A stretch of DNA of 64,000 nt from DATFVA01 sp963747755 (GTDB lineage: Bacteria > Bacteroidota > Ignavibacteria > Ignavibacteriales > Ignavibacteriaceae). A program made the translations under genes and the position numbers. Each line of letters opens with the position of its first letter. Position 1 is the first letter of the stretch. Below, piece after piece: positions 8,538-16,805 of this stretch. Below the pieces are notes generated by a model, which searched no databases, had not been told where the DNA came from, and saw only the letters and a program-made list of their open reading frames with translations. The stretch covers positions 1 to 64,000 of the forward strand of contig CAVVGK010000014.1 in assembly GCA_963747755.1 (NCBI GenBank), written 5' to 3'.

Positions 8538-11057
8538 ATGAAATCAGTACATTTTTATCTTGCTTTTTCAATATTTACACTCTTCAATATCGTTTCATAT
8601 TCTCAAACAATAAACAAGCCGGATTCAACTGATAATAAACCCGTGCAATACCGCCGTGGTATAGAATTACGGGAAGGCTATCAGACTTATGAAGAAAAAT
8701 ATCAGGGTAAAAACCTCGGGGAAGAACAAAGAAGACTTTTTCCATTGGAGAGCACAGGAGTATGGACAGAGCTGAACCCTAAGGTACCGAGGGTAACCTA
8801 TGTGGGTGTTTATTTCGTTAATAAGGACACTGGCTGGGTCGTTGGAGATCTGGGTGCATTGATTAAAACAACTGATGGCGGAGAAAGCTGGACCATATCT
8901 GAAACAAATACAACGACACCATTACTGAAAGTAAGAAGTTATAACGGACAAGTTGTAATAACCAGCGGTTACGATGGTTTGATACTCAGATCAACAGATG
9001 GCGGTGAGTCATTCAGTGAAATGGCAAGCGGACTGGGGGCCGGATATGATCTCTGGGGATTGGAGCTTGTAAATGATACTTTGGGTTGGGCCTGCGGGGC
9101 AACAGGACTTATTAAAACCACTGATGCAGGAGAGAGCTGGCAGATAGTAAACACCCCGGGTTTTACGGGTAATCTGTGGTGGATTGACTTTATGAATAAA
9201 GATTACGGATTCATAGCAGCAGACGGAAATGTACTGAGAACAATAGATGGGGGAGAGAACTGGGAGATAATACCTGCAGGTGATTACAGGCCATTGTATT
9301 GTGTAGACATAATTGATAGTCTTCATATAGCAGCTGCTGGCTATGGCGGGCCAAGCTACAGTGCCAAGAACCTTTACAGCAGCAATGGAGGGTATACCTG
9401 GATTCCGGGAGGCAATTTAACCACGGAAGAAGTTAATTGCATCCAATATGTAAATCCTGACACGGGTTATCTCGTAATGTCCGGCGTATCTGCCAGGAAA
9501 ACGACAAATAGGGGACAGGAATGGACAACCCTGCAGGGAATAAGTGACAATTATGAAATACAAATCCTCTACAATAATATTGGGTATAGTGCAGGCACTG
9601 AGATAAAAATCTGCAAAGCAGAGGGGGATCTGGATGAATGGCACCGGTTATTTATAAATGACAATTTCTCAGATGTGTTCTTTGTAAATGAGCAGAAAGG
9701 TTTTGTAATAAGTAGCGCAAGCAATTCTAATTACAGGGGATTATATAAAACGACAAATAGAGGAGATAACTGGGAATCTGTGCCCGAAGCACCGGATGGA
9801 GTAGACTTACTTTTCATCGATAGTTTGACCGGCTTTTTAGGCGCTAGCAATTCCATTTATAAGACAACAGATGGAGGAGACAATTGGTATCCAACACAAG
9901 GGACAAATGGGGCAGGCAAGATATTTTTTATAGATCATACTACTGGCTGGGCTATACACAGTAATGTAATTTACAAAACTACAGATAAAGGTGAGAATTG
10001 GTTAGTGCAATTTAATGCACCATCAAGTACTAGTTTTCGAAGTATTTATTTTGTGGATTCCCTGTATGGCTGGACAGCTAATAGTAGTAGGCCATATAAA
10101 ACAACTGATGGCGGACATAATTGGATTCAACAAACCAATTTGGATATTTGGCAAAGCCAAGATGTTTTATTTAGTAGCTCAATGACAGGATATTTACTTG
10201 AAAGCAATAAATTATATAGGACAACAAATGGGGGAAGCACATTTAATTTAGTCACGGGAGTAACCGGATATAGTGTTGCCGGGAAGTTCAGTAATTATAT
10301 AGACAGCACCTTTTTTATTACAGGTTATGAAACATTTCGTTCACTCGATGGGGGTAAAAACTGGTATATGTTCCCCGAACTTGACCTTATAAGAATCAAT
10401 GGGCTGCATCTTTTAAACCCGGGGTCCGGTTATTCTGCAGGAGAGACCGGATTAATACTTAGATATTATGATACACTTTATACGCCAGTTGAACTCTCAT
10501 CATTTCTGGCGAAATCAGAAGGTCAAAAAGTTCAATTAACCTGGACAACGGCTACCGAAACAAACAACAAAGGTTTTGAAGTTCAGAAGAAGAGTTTCGG
10601 GAATAAGTGGAATCCAATTGGCTATGTCAATGGAATTGGAACAACTACTATACCTCATTCATATTCATATACTGACGAGATTGATAATCCAGGCAACTAC
10701 TGTTACAGGTTAAAACAGATAGATTTTGATGGCAGCTATGAATACAGCAAAGAGATTGAAGTAAATATAGCCTCACCAAATAGATTCTCTTTAGAACAGA
10801 ATTATCCGAATCCATTTAATCCAGTAACAAATATAAGTTTTAACCTAGCTGCAGATTCGAAAGTGAATCTTAAGGTATATGATGTGCTGGGAAGGGAAAT
10901 CCAGACGCTAACTAACAAAGAAATGAAAGCCGGTTATTACAATATAGATTTTAACGCGTCAATGTTGACAAGTGGTATATATCTCTACAGACTCACAGCC
11001 AAAGGCATCGATGGGGAAACATTTAATTCTGTAAAAAAAATGATCCTGATGAAATAG
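8538..11057 (+). CDS. T9SS-secreted YCF48/BNR-repeat propeller protein
   Basis: About 839 residues with a signal peptide. Many copies of the motif TTDGGxxW / KTTNRGDNW recur about every 40-50 residues (residues 85-650), as in YCF48/BNR or sialidase-type beta-propellers. Near 660-760 is the FN3-like domain that often precedes the sorting signal (TATETNNKGFEVQ ... YRLKQIDFDGSYEYS). The C-terminus is a T9SS type A domain (QNYPNPFNP, LKVYDVLGREI, SGIYLYRL). It is likely a large surface or released protein, and BNR motifs alone do not prove an enzyme activity. ATG at 8538 is preferred to TTG at 8532. Confidence 0.8.
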   Translation: MKSVHFYLAFSIFTLFNIVSYSQTINKPDSTDNKPVQYRRGIELREGYQTYEEKYQGKNLGEEQRRLFPLESTGVWTELNPKVPRVTYVGVYFVNKDTGWVVGDLGALIKTTDGGESWTISETNTTTPLLKVRSYNGQVVITSGYDGLILRSTDGGESFSEMASGLGAGYDLWGLELVNDTLGWACGATGLIKTTDAGESWQIVNTPGFTGNLWWIDFMNKDYGFIAADGNVLRTIDGGENWEIIPAGDYRPLYCVDIIDSLHIAAAGYGGPSYSAKNLYSSNGGYTWIPGGNLTTEEVNCIQYVNPDTGYLVMSGVSARKTTNRGQEWTTLQGISDNYEIQILYNNIGYSAGTEIKICKAEGDLDEWHRLFINDNFSDVFFVNEQKGFVISSASNSNYRGLYKTTNRGDNWESVPEAPDGVDLLFIDSLTGFLGASNSIYKTTDGGDNWYPTQGTNGAGKIFFIDHTTGWAIHSNVIYKTTDKGENWLVQFNAPSSTSFRSIYFVDSLYGWTANSSRPYKTTDGGHNWIQQTNLDIWQSQDVLFSSSMTGYLLESNKLYRTTNGGSTFNLVTGVTGYSVAGKFSNYIDSTFFITGYETFRSLDGGKNWYMFPELDLIRINGLHLLNPGSGYSAGETGLILRYYDTLYTPVELSSFLAKSEGQKVQLTWTTATETNNKGFEVQKKSFGNKWNPIGYVNGIGTTTIPHSYSYTDEIDNPGNYCYRLKQIDFDGSYEYSKEIEVNIASPNRFSLEQNYPNPFNPVTNISFNLAADSKVNLKVYDVLGREIQTLTNKEMKAGYYNIDFNASMLTSGIYLYRLTAKGIDGETFNSVKKMILMK

Positions 11058-11142
11058 ACGAGAATCTCCCAAATCTAGCGAAACTGGGAGCAGTCAATCA
11101 TAATTAATTAATGGAGGATAACTTGTTAATTCTATCAGGAAA

Positions 11143-11240
11143 AGGAAGAGCCCCGCCTAAAGAAATTAAAAGCCCACACTGAGACCCTAAAACCTACGCC
11201 AATAGAATTAAAGAGTTTTAAACTCAATGGGGCTTTTTAT
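11143..11240 (+). terminator. Possible structured terminator after the YCF48 gene
   Basis: AGCCCC at about 11149 pairs with GGGGCT ahead of a T run at about 11228-11238. A short palindrome (GAGTTT-T-AAACTC) lies just before the right arm. It could be a long-armed terminator or a small structured RNA between two cargo genes. Pairing was judged by eye only. Confidence 0.3.
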
Positions 11241-11327
11241 ATTCAATTCACGCAAATGTAACATTTGCAAATTAAAAATGAAACAGAACTAATTGTCTCG
11301 AGGACAATACATATAGGAGAATTTAAT

Positions 11328-13460
11328 ATGAAACAACTACTAACAATTATTATAGTAATATTTTTTATCGGTAAACTAGTACAAGCGCAAACATATGCTA
11401 ATATAGCAGGGCCTGAGAATGTATTGGTAGTATGGAATGGCAATTCTGAAGTATCAGACTCGGTACAGCAGTATTATGTGGAGCAACGCAATATCCCGGG
11501 TTCGAATGTGGTTCGTTTGGATAGTCTCGTCAGCAAAAATATAATTGTTGATAATGTCACCCATCCGGTTATTATTGCCGATGGCGGAAATATTATTCGT
11601 GATTCTCTAAACCACGAGTGGGATACTTGGTTTGCGACACAACACGCCTGGGAATATTTTTACCAGTACGTAGCCACTCCTATAAATGATTATATTGCCA
11701 ATAATAATCTAACATCAACAATAAGATACATAGTTTTATGCAAAGGGGTTCCATATAAAATTCAGGCTTGTGGAGATCATGGTTCTGCGATTGGCAATAT
11801 TGGCGTTGATGGATTGCTATGTCTGTTAAATACAAATAATTACGAAATACTTCTTGATTCTATGTATACCAAGTGGAGAAGATATGCTCATCCTGATTAT
11901 ACTTATTGGGATTATATGCAGCAAATGGTAATTGATAATCCATATCAGGATGTATCTCAATATTTAAATATGAATTGCAGATTTAAATCCGGGATTTATA
12001 CAAGATCCTGGGATGTGTTTACCGTAAAATTAGATTACTTGGTTACACACCTGGATGGAACAAACTATAGTATGGTTACGGATATAATAGATCTTTCAAC
12101 TGATGCAATTCATTCAGATAATTATGATTGGTTTATTGATGCCGATCCAACTCCTTGTCATGGCGGAAGTATTATGGTAAGTTTCGCTGATACAGCAGCA
12201 TCGGCTCTTAATTCAATAGGATTTTTGAATTATTCTTTTGATACAACAGAGGATACGGTTACTTATCACAACAAGCCTGTTATCTCTTATAGTTCAAATG
12301 GTGTACATACGACGAAACCACCTAACACTGGTGAAGGCCAAACACTACACCCAGATTATATTCAATCGCAGCTTAATTTTAGCTATGCTCCTGGCGCAAT
12401 TTTTAATACCGCAGAGAGTTATAATGCTGAGCGATTGAGTTCAATCACCAGGCATCCGGGAGCTGAGATGGGCCAGGTTGTTGAATTTTTTCTGGAAGGG
12501 GGAACTCTTGCTTTAGGCCACTGTTATGAACCTTTTGCTAGTGCAATTGTCGAAGATGGAAGAATGTTTCCCGCTTATCAATTAGGTTATTCCTTTATTG
12601 ATGCAGCATATCTGGGAATGCCTTACCTGGCCTGGCAGAATGTCGTAGTTGGTGATCCACTGACAACCATAGCCTGGGGGAAACAGACCACAACAGAGAA
12701 CATTGTAATGACAAGTACTAACCTTGTAACTGATACAGTACATATAAGCCTGGGAGATACCGTGACATTTGACAGCTATTCGACTATTAACCTAAAACGC
12801 CACGGATTTATAAAAAGCAATGAATCCTCAGTATTAACCCTGGGTAATAATGTCACCTTAAATTCCGACAGTTGGGGCAGAGGACTCCTGCTGGCAAATA
12901 ACCACGATCATCCTCAATTGATATGGACTGTAAATCCCAGTATGTCACCGATAAATTATTATAAGGTATTCCGAAAAATTGATACTGGGGCCTGGATACA
13001 AGCAGATTCAACAACAGAGAATGTCTGGACAGATAGCTCCCTGAATTTTGAACCACCGGAAGGTCAGCTTTCTGCCCACGTTTATTATTATGTAAAATCA
13101 TATAACAGCCAATCTTCCTCAGACCCATCAAATACTGTTGATGCAACTGTTGGTAAATCAAGACAAAAAGTGAAACCCGTTAATGATCTGAATCAATTTG
13201 CTTATATGCTAGAGCAGAATTACCCCAATCCCTTCAACCCAACTACAAGCATTAAATATTCGTTAAAAAATGACGGGATTGTATCGTTGAAAGTATACGA
13301 CATACTTGGAAGAGAAATGGCAGATCTTATAAATCAGGCTCAGAAAGCTGGATATCATTCCGTTAATTTCGATGCATCCAGGCTGGCAAGCGGAATCTAC
13401 ATATACCGGCTCAGCGTTAACAATTATGTAAGCTCAAAGAAGATGCTGCTGCTGAAGTAG
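11328..13460 (+). CDS. TIGR03790-type protein with T9SS sorting domain
   Basis: About 710 residues. After a signal peptide (ending QAQ) the sequence opens with NVLVVWNGNSEVSDSVQQYY and YRLVLCKGVP-like text, features of the TIGR03790 family of uncharacterised secreted proteins. The domain spans roughly residues 25-470 and contains conserved HG/GH and Asp/His-rich loops. A short stalk/FN3-like part and a T9SS type A domain follow (QNYPNPFNP, VYDILGRE, SGIYIYRL, SSKKMLLLK). AGGAG lies about 9 bases ahead of ATG 11328, so this start is chosen over an upstream in-frame one. The family function is not known; placing it on T9SS suggests an outer-surface role. Confidence 0.7.
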   Translation: MKQLLTIIIVIFFIGKLVQAQTYANIAGPENVLVVWNGNSEVSDSVQQYYVEQRNIPGSNVVRLDSLVSKNIIVDNVTHPVIIADGGNIIRDSLNHEWDTWFATQHAWEYFYQYVATPINDYIANNNLTSTIRYIVLCKGVPYKIQACGDHGSAIGNIGVDGLLCLLNTNNYEILLDSMYTKWRRYAHPDYTYWDYMQQMVIDNPYQDVSQYLNMNCRFKSGIYTRSWDVFTVKLDYLVTHLDGTNYSMVTDIIDLSTDAIHSDNYDWFIDADPTPCHGGSIMVSFADTAASALNSIGFLNYSFDTTEDTVTYHNKPVISYSSNGVHTTKPPNTGEGQTLHPDYIQSQLNFSYAPGAIFNTAESYNAERLSSITRHPGAEMGQVVEFFLEGGTLALGHCYEPFASAIVEDGRMFPAYQLGYSFIDAAYLGMPYLAWQNVVVGDPLTTIAWGKQTTTENIVMTSTNLVTDTVHISLGDTVTFDSYSTINLKRHGFIKSNESSVLTLGNNVTLNSDSWGRGLLLANNHDHPQLIWTVNPSMSPINYYKVFRKIDTGAWIQADSTTENVWTDSSLNFEPPEGQLSAHVYYYVKSYNSQSSSDPSNTVDATVGKSRQKVKPVNDLNQFAYMLEQNYPNPFNPTTSIKYSLKNDGIVSLKVYDILGREMADLINQAQKAGYHSVNFDASRLASGIYIYRLSVNNYVSSKKMLLLK

Positions 13461-13500
13461 GAAATCGTATTTCAGAAACATTTTTATCAATGAGAATGAG

Positions 13501-14355
13501 ATGAAATATATTAGAGTGTTTTTATTTTATTCTTTGATTCTCTTCTCCCATACTGCTTTCGGCCAGTATGAAGGAGCTGTGATCAAAGGAAATGTAACCA
13601 ACTCGCATTCCGGTGATCCTGTTATAGAAGCTTCTGTTCGCCTCCTTGACAGCCATAGGACTACTTCTTCTGACGCAAACGGTGATTATATTTTTGCAGG
13701 TCTTTCACCCGGTACTTATGTTATGGAGGCACACTATATCAGCCTTAAGCAGTATATAGATACGGTTGTAATCAATGAACCCAACCAGATCATTGGGCAT
13801 AATATTGTCCTTCAATCGTATATGGTGGATCTGGAGGACATTACTAATCCTCAGCTGGAAGCATATCATACCAGGCTGCAGCAAATTAATGAAAAGATGC
13901 CGGTTATGCGGATCCATATAGATAGTTTGAGAGAGTATGCCCATCGTCTCACCGCCTTCCTGTCTATTACAAATACCATTAATGATTCATTTTATATATT
14001 CAAAAGTTATCCCTGCTTTAATAAGATGATACCCGAAGTAAGTGACAGTGCCGGGGATAAAGTGAAGGCAAACCTTATTATGATCGATTGCGTGGGTGAG
14101 AAAACCTGTCCTGATGAAAATGACCTGATCTTAATTTCACCTGGTGGAACAGTCACTTATCCGGCTGAATTATTTTTTTATAACTTCGAGCGGTTACCCA
14201 AGGGCAGATATTCAATCAGGATGAAATACGAGTTCAAAAAACCGGAAGAGATCAATACACTATTTTGCTGGGACGATTCGGCAATAGATGCACTTATAAC
14301 AGGACTGAGAGGAACATATATTTCAGACAACACCATCAGCTTTATTAACAAATAG
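13501..14355 (+). CDS. Secreted protein with CarboxypepD-regulatory-like domain
   Basis: A 284-residue protein with a clear signal peptide (ending AFGQ). Residues 27-105 form a carboxypeptidase-regulatory-like/CNA-B beta-sandwich: IKGNVTNSHSGDPVIEASV, SSDANGDYIFAGLSPGTY. The remaining 170 residues contain Cys pairs and resemble no family recognised. It lacks the T9SS tail, so it is periplasmic or membrane-associated. It follows the TIGR03790-type gene by 40 bases and is probably co-transcribed with it. Confidence 0.6.
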   Translation: MKYIRVFLFYSLILFSHTAFGQYEGAVIKGNVTNSHSGDPVIEASVRLLDSHRTTSSDANGDYIFAGLSPGTYVMEAHYISLKQYIDTVVINEPNQIIGHNIVLQSYMVDLEDITNPQLEAYHTRLQQINEKMPVMRIHIDSLREYAHRLTAFLSITNTINDSFYIFKSYPCFNKMIPEVSDSAGDKVKANLIMIDCVGEKTCPDENDLILISPGGTVTYPAELFFYNFERLPKGRYSIRMKYEFKKPEEINTLFCWDDSAIDALITGLRGTYISDNTISFINK

Positions 14356-14422
14356 TTAATATTGTATCAAATAATTAGATATGATATAAAGAGAACTTAA
14401 TCACAAATTCTTTGGGGAGATA

Positions 14423-15091
14423 ATGAAACACTTGTTACATCTTCTGTCCATTTTTTCACTTAGCTTTATCAGCTTTTCGCCAGCTTCGAGAGTATTTACA
14501 ACTAATTGTCATCAGACTTTCCACTTTTTCTTCCTGAGTCAGGGCAGTCCAACTTTTTGGATTGGTGAAGACCTTAGCGGTGAATGCCATTTTTCCAGGT
14601 TAATTCAAATCAGTGTGAGCGATTCCGCTGCTAATGAAGCAAAATCCAGATTAAAGAGCTTCCAGGATTGGGGAAATATCCCTGAGATTAAGTATTTGTT
14701 TGCAGCTTATGAAGAAAAGTCTCTGGAGTTGAAGGATGAAATATGGCAGAATAAAGAAATTAAAATTCAGCCGCCTACTTATGATTCACTATTAGCGGAA
14801 GAATTCAATGAGCATATCGTTAACGGAGGAAGTAACGCTGTAACCTGGCTTAAGTTAAAAGGAAGTGCAGGGATTAAATTACCAACGATAGAAGGAATAA
14901 ACGCAAAATTTGTCTTCAGTTATAAGTCTGGTTTATATATTAATTATGATATATCGGAGGTGCATTATTACCCAAACAGATACATGTTAATATTTACTCA
15001 TCAGCGCCAAACAGCTGTCGGTTCAGATACTATGCACGGATTTCTGATTTTTAGGATTGAAAAAAATCACTTCAAAGGTGAAGAAAAATGA
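14423..15091 (+). CDS. Hypothetical secreted protein
   Basis: A 222-residue protein with an N-terminal hydrophobic signal segment (MKHLLHLLSIFSLSFISF). GGGGAG lies just before the ATG. The mature portion has no family I recognise. It is on the same strand 67 bases after the CarboxypepD-domain gene and may share its transcript. The two Cys (near 30 and 53) could form a disulfide. Confidence 0.5.
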   Translation: MKHLLHLLSIFSLSFISFSPASRVFTTNCHQTFHFFFLSQGSPTFWIGEDLSGECHFSRLIQISVSDSAANEAKSRLKSFQDWGNIPEIKYLFAAYEEKSLELKDEIWQNKEIKIQPPTYDSLLAEEFNEHIVNGGSNAVTWLKLKGSAGIKLPTIEGINAKFVFSYKSGLYINYDISEVHYYPNRYMLIFTHQRQTAVGSDTMHGFLIFRIEKNHFKGEEK

Positions 15092-15190
15092 GCTATATTT
15101 TTACACTACCAGGTTCTTTAACAATCAGTCATACTGAGATCTCACTATTTCTTTTTATTATATTTGAATTAAAATTTACCTGCTATCTTT

Positions 15191-15310
15191 ATGAATGACC
15201 CACATCTGACAGAAAAGAGGAAGATGCTCACCCTTCGGGTTAAGAATAATATTGAAAATGAAGAGTGGGAAAAGTTAATAGCTGCATTCCCGGTTGCCGA
15301 GGAATTTTGA
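15191..15310 (+). CDS. Possible small protein or gene remnant (39 aa)
   Basis: A 39-codon frame from ATG 15191 to TGA encodes a charged, helix-prone peptide (KRKMLTLRVKNNIENEEW). It ends 70 bases before the stop of the integrase, which lies on the other strand. No clear ribosome-binding site. It could be a small gene or the end of a decayed one, common next to integrases. Confidence 0.25.
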   Translation: MNDPHLTEKRKMLTLRVKNNIENEEWEKLIAAFPVAEEF

Positions 15311-15380
15311 ATTATTTAAGAAAAAGTAACCAGATGGGGATGGGATCCGGATGAGGAATAAAAAAGAATTAAGTATAAAA

Positions 15381-16520
15381 TTATGATTGTGTCTTTTGGG
15401 GAGTAGGGGATACTTTGATATTATTGTCCTCTCTTTGTGCTTTATCTAGTTTTTCGGTCGTTTCTTTCATATAGTCAGAAGCAAAATGAGCATAGATTTT
15501 CGTTGTTTCAATATCTGCATGAGAAAGGTATTTTGACAATTCATCTGTTCTTCCGATCTCCTTCATAAATCTAGCTCCGAATGTGTGTCTGAACATATGT
15601 ATTGTCCCAACTATACCGGTGTCCTCCAAGGCTTCATTTAATTTTTCGTTTGGTGTTGCTCGACGAATCTTTTTCCCTTTCGTATTGACGAAAACGTATT
15701 TTGGGTGTTTTCCCTTCTGATTTTTAAGAATTTCCAAAGCAGTGTTAGTAATTCTTATGGTTTGGCTTCTTCCAGATTTAGTTTGATATTCATCAGTTGA
15801 AGTAACTGTTATCGTCGGATTGTCCTCATCCATCGAAACATTTTCCCAGAGCAGATTAATCATTTCATTCTTTCGAAGCCCGGTAAATACTAAAAATTTC
15901 ATTACCGGGACCCAATGTGGATCCAGCTTCTCCCAAATTATCTTTAATTGTTCATCGGTATAATACTTAATGGTATTTGACTTAACCGTTCTAAACGGGA
16001 TGGTCTCTAAAGCTGGATTGGTTTCTAAATTCATATCCTTTATTGCAGAGTTAAACATTTCAATGAGTAAATCTCTGAGGATATTAATGGTATTTGGATG
16101 CCAGGGTTTTTTAGTATTTACAGGTTCCTTCTTCAATCGCTCAAAACATTCTTGTAAGTATTTGTGACTTATAAATCTGATATTATCGCAAGCAGGTGCA
16201 AAATATTTGTACATAAATTTCTCAAAACCATCAAAATAGTTTTTATATCTCCCATAGGTTGTTTCCCTCACAATTCCTGATTTGGAACTTAAATACTGAA
16301 TTATTAGTTCTTTTAATGAAATGAATCCGGATTGCGAAGGTTGAATGCCATGTATTCCTAACGTCAATTCGTGCTGCACTTTAGCTTTTATCAGCTCAGC
16401 GTCTCTCTTATTATGCGCAACTATATAACGAACTCGTTTACCATTTAGCATATAATCAATTTGATAAGAAGTTCTATTCTTACGTTTAATAGGATTTAGT
16501 TTTACTACAGGTATTCTCAT
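15381..16520 (-). CDS. int: Tyrosine recombinase / phage-type integrase
   Basis: This 379-residue protein has the full tyrosine-recombinase catalytic set: Arg216 (GLRKNE), Lys248 (TKSG), His308-x-x-Arg311 (HMFRHTF), His334 (LSHAD) and nucleophile Tyr343 (TTKIYAH). A SAM-like core-binding domain (about 65-175) precedes the catalytic domain, and a short arm-type/DUF4102-like end begins the protein. It lies 112 bases from the 3' end of tRNA-Leu and points away from it, the usual geometry of an element inserted in a tRNA 3' end. The island it mobilises should extend leftward from the tRNA. All catalytic residues are present, so it could be active. Confidence 0.9.
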   Translation of the reverse strand: MRIPVVKLNPIKRKNRTSYQIDYMLNGKRVRYIVAHNKRDAELIKAKVQHELTLGIHGIQPSQSGFISLKELIIQYLSSKSGIVRETTYGRYKNYFDGFEKFMYKYFAPACDNIRFISHKYLQECFERLKKEPVNTKKPWHPNTINILRDLLIEMFNSAIKDMNLETNPALETIPFRTVKSNTIKYYTDEQLKIIWEKLDPHWVPVMKFLVFTGLRKNEMINLLWENVSMDEDNPTITVTSTDEYQTKSGRSQTIRITNTALEILKNQKGKHPKYVFVNTKGKKIRRATPNEKLNEALEDTGIVGTIHMFRHTFGARFMKEIGRTDELSKYLSHADIETTKIYAHFASDYMKETTEKLDKAQREDNNIKVSPTPQKTQS

Positions 16521-16557
16521 AATTATTCCTAAATATTCCCATCATCAAAATAAAAAA

Positions 16558-16576
16558 TTGACACGTATTTGACACG
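16558..16576. repeat. Direct repeat next to the integrase, possible recombinase site
   Basis: Two copies of TTGACACG start 11 bases apart (16558 and 16569) between int and the tRNA. Spacing of about one helix turn, and the position, suggest recombinase or excisionase arm-type sites. Confidence 0.35.
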
Positions 16577-16595
16577 CGAGGAAAGTATAAAAATA

Positions 16596-16621
16596 GAAAA
16601 GCCTTGTATTATAAGGCTTTA
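16596..16621 (-). terminator. Intrinsic terminator after tRNA-Leu
   Basis: An 8-bp perfect stem (AAAGCCTT / AAGGCTTT) with a 7-base loop, followed on the minus strand by a T-rich run. It lies 12 bases past the tRNA 3' end. Confidence 0.75.
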
Positions 16622-16632
16622 CGAGAATTGAG

Positions 16633-16718
16633 TACCGAAGGCCGGACTCGAACCGGCACGAGGTGTGAGCCTCACTGGATTTTGAGTCCAGCGCGTCTAC
16701 CAATTCCGCCACTTCGGC
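16633..16718 (-). tRNA. tRNA-Leu (anticodon CAA)
   Basis: An 86-base class II tRNA: acceptor stem GCCGAAG pairs with CTTCGGT, the anticodon loop reads CTCAAAA (CAA, reading UUG), a long variable arm follows, and the T-arm has GGTTCGAGTCC. CCA is not encoded. The adjacent integrase suggests its 3' end is the attachment site. Confidence 0.93.
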
Positions 16719-16805
16719 ATAGAATTCAGTCAAAAAAGAGATTCAAATATCAGGGTATTTACACTTAGTTTCAAGTAATCTTAATCTGCTGCAAATCCGG
16801 GATAA

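Noticed and set aside
16545..16733. Possible small coding frame over the tRNA-Leu
   Set aside because: It runs through the tRNA-Leu gene and its terminator; the apparent peptide is a translation of the tRNA.
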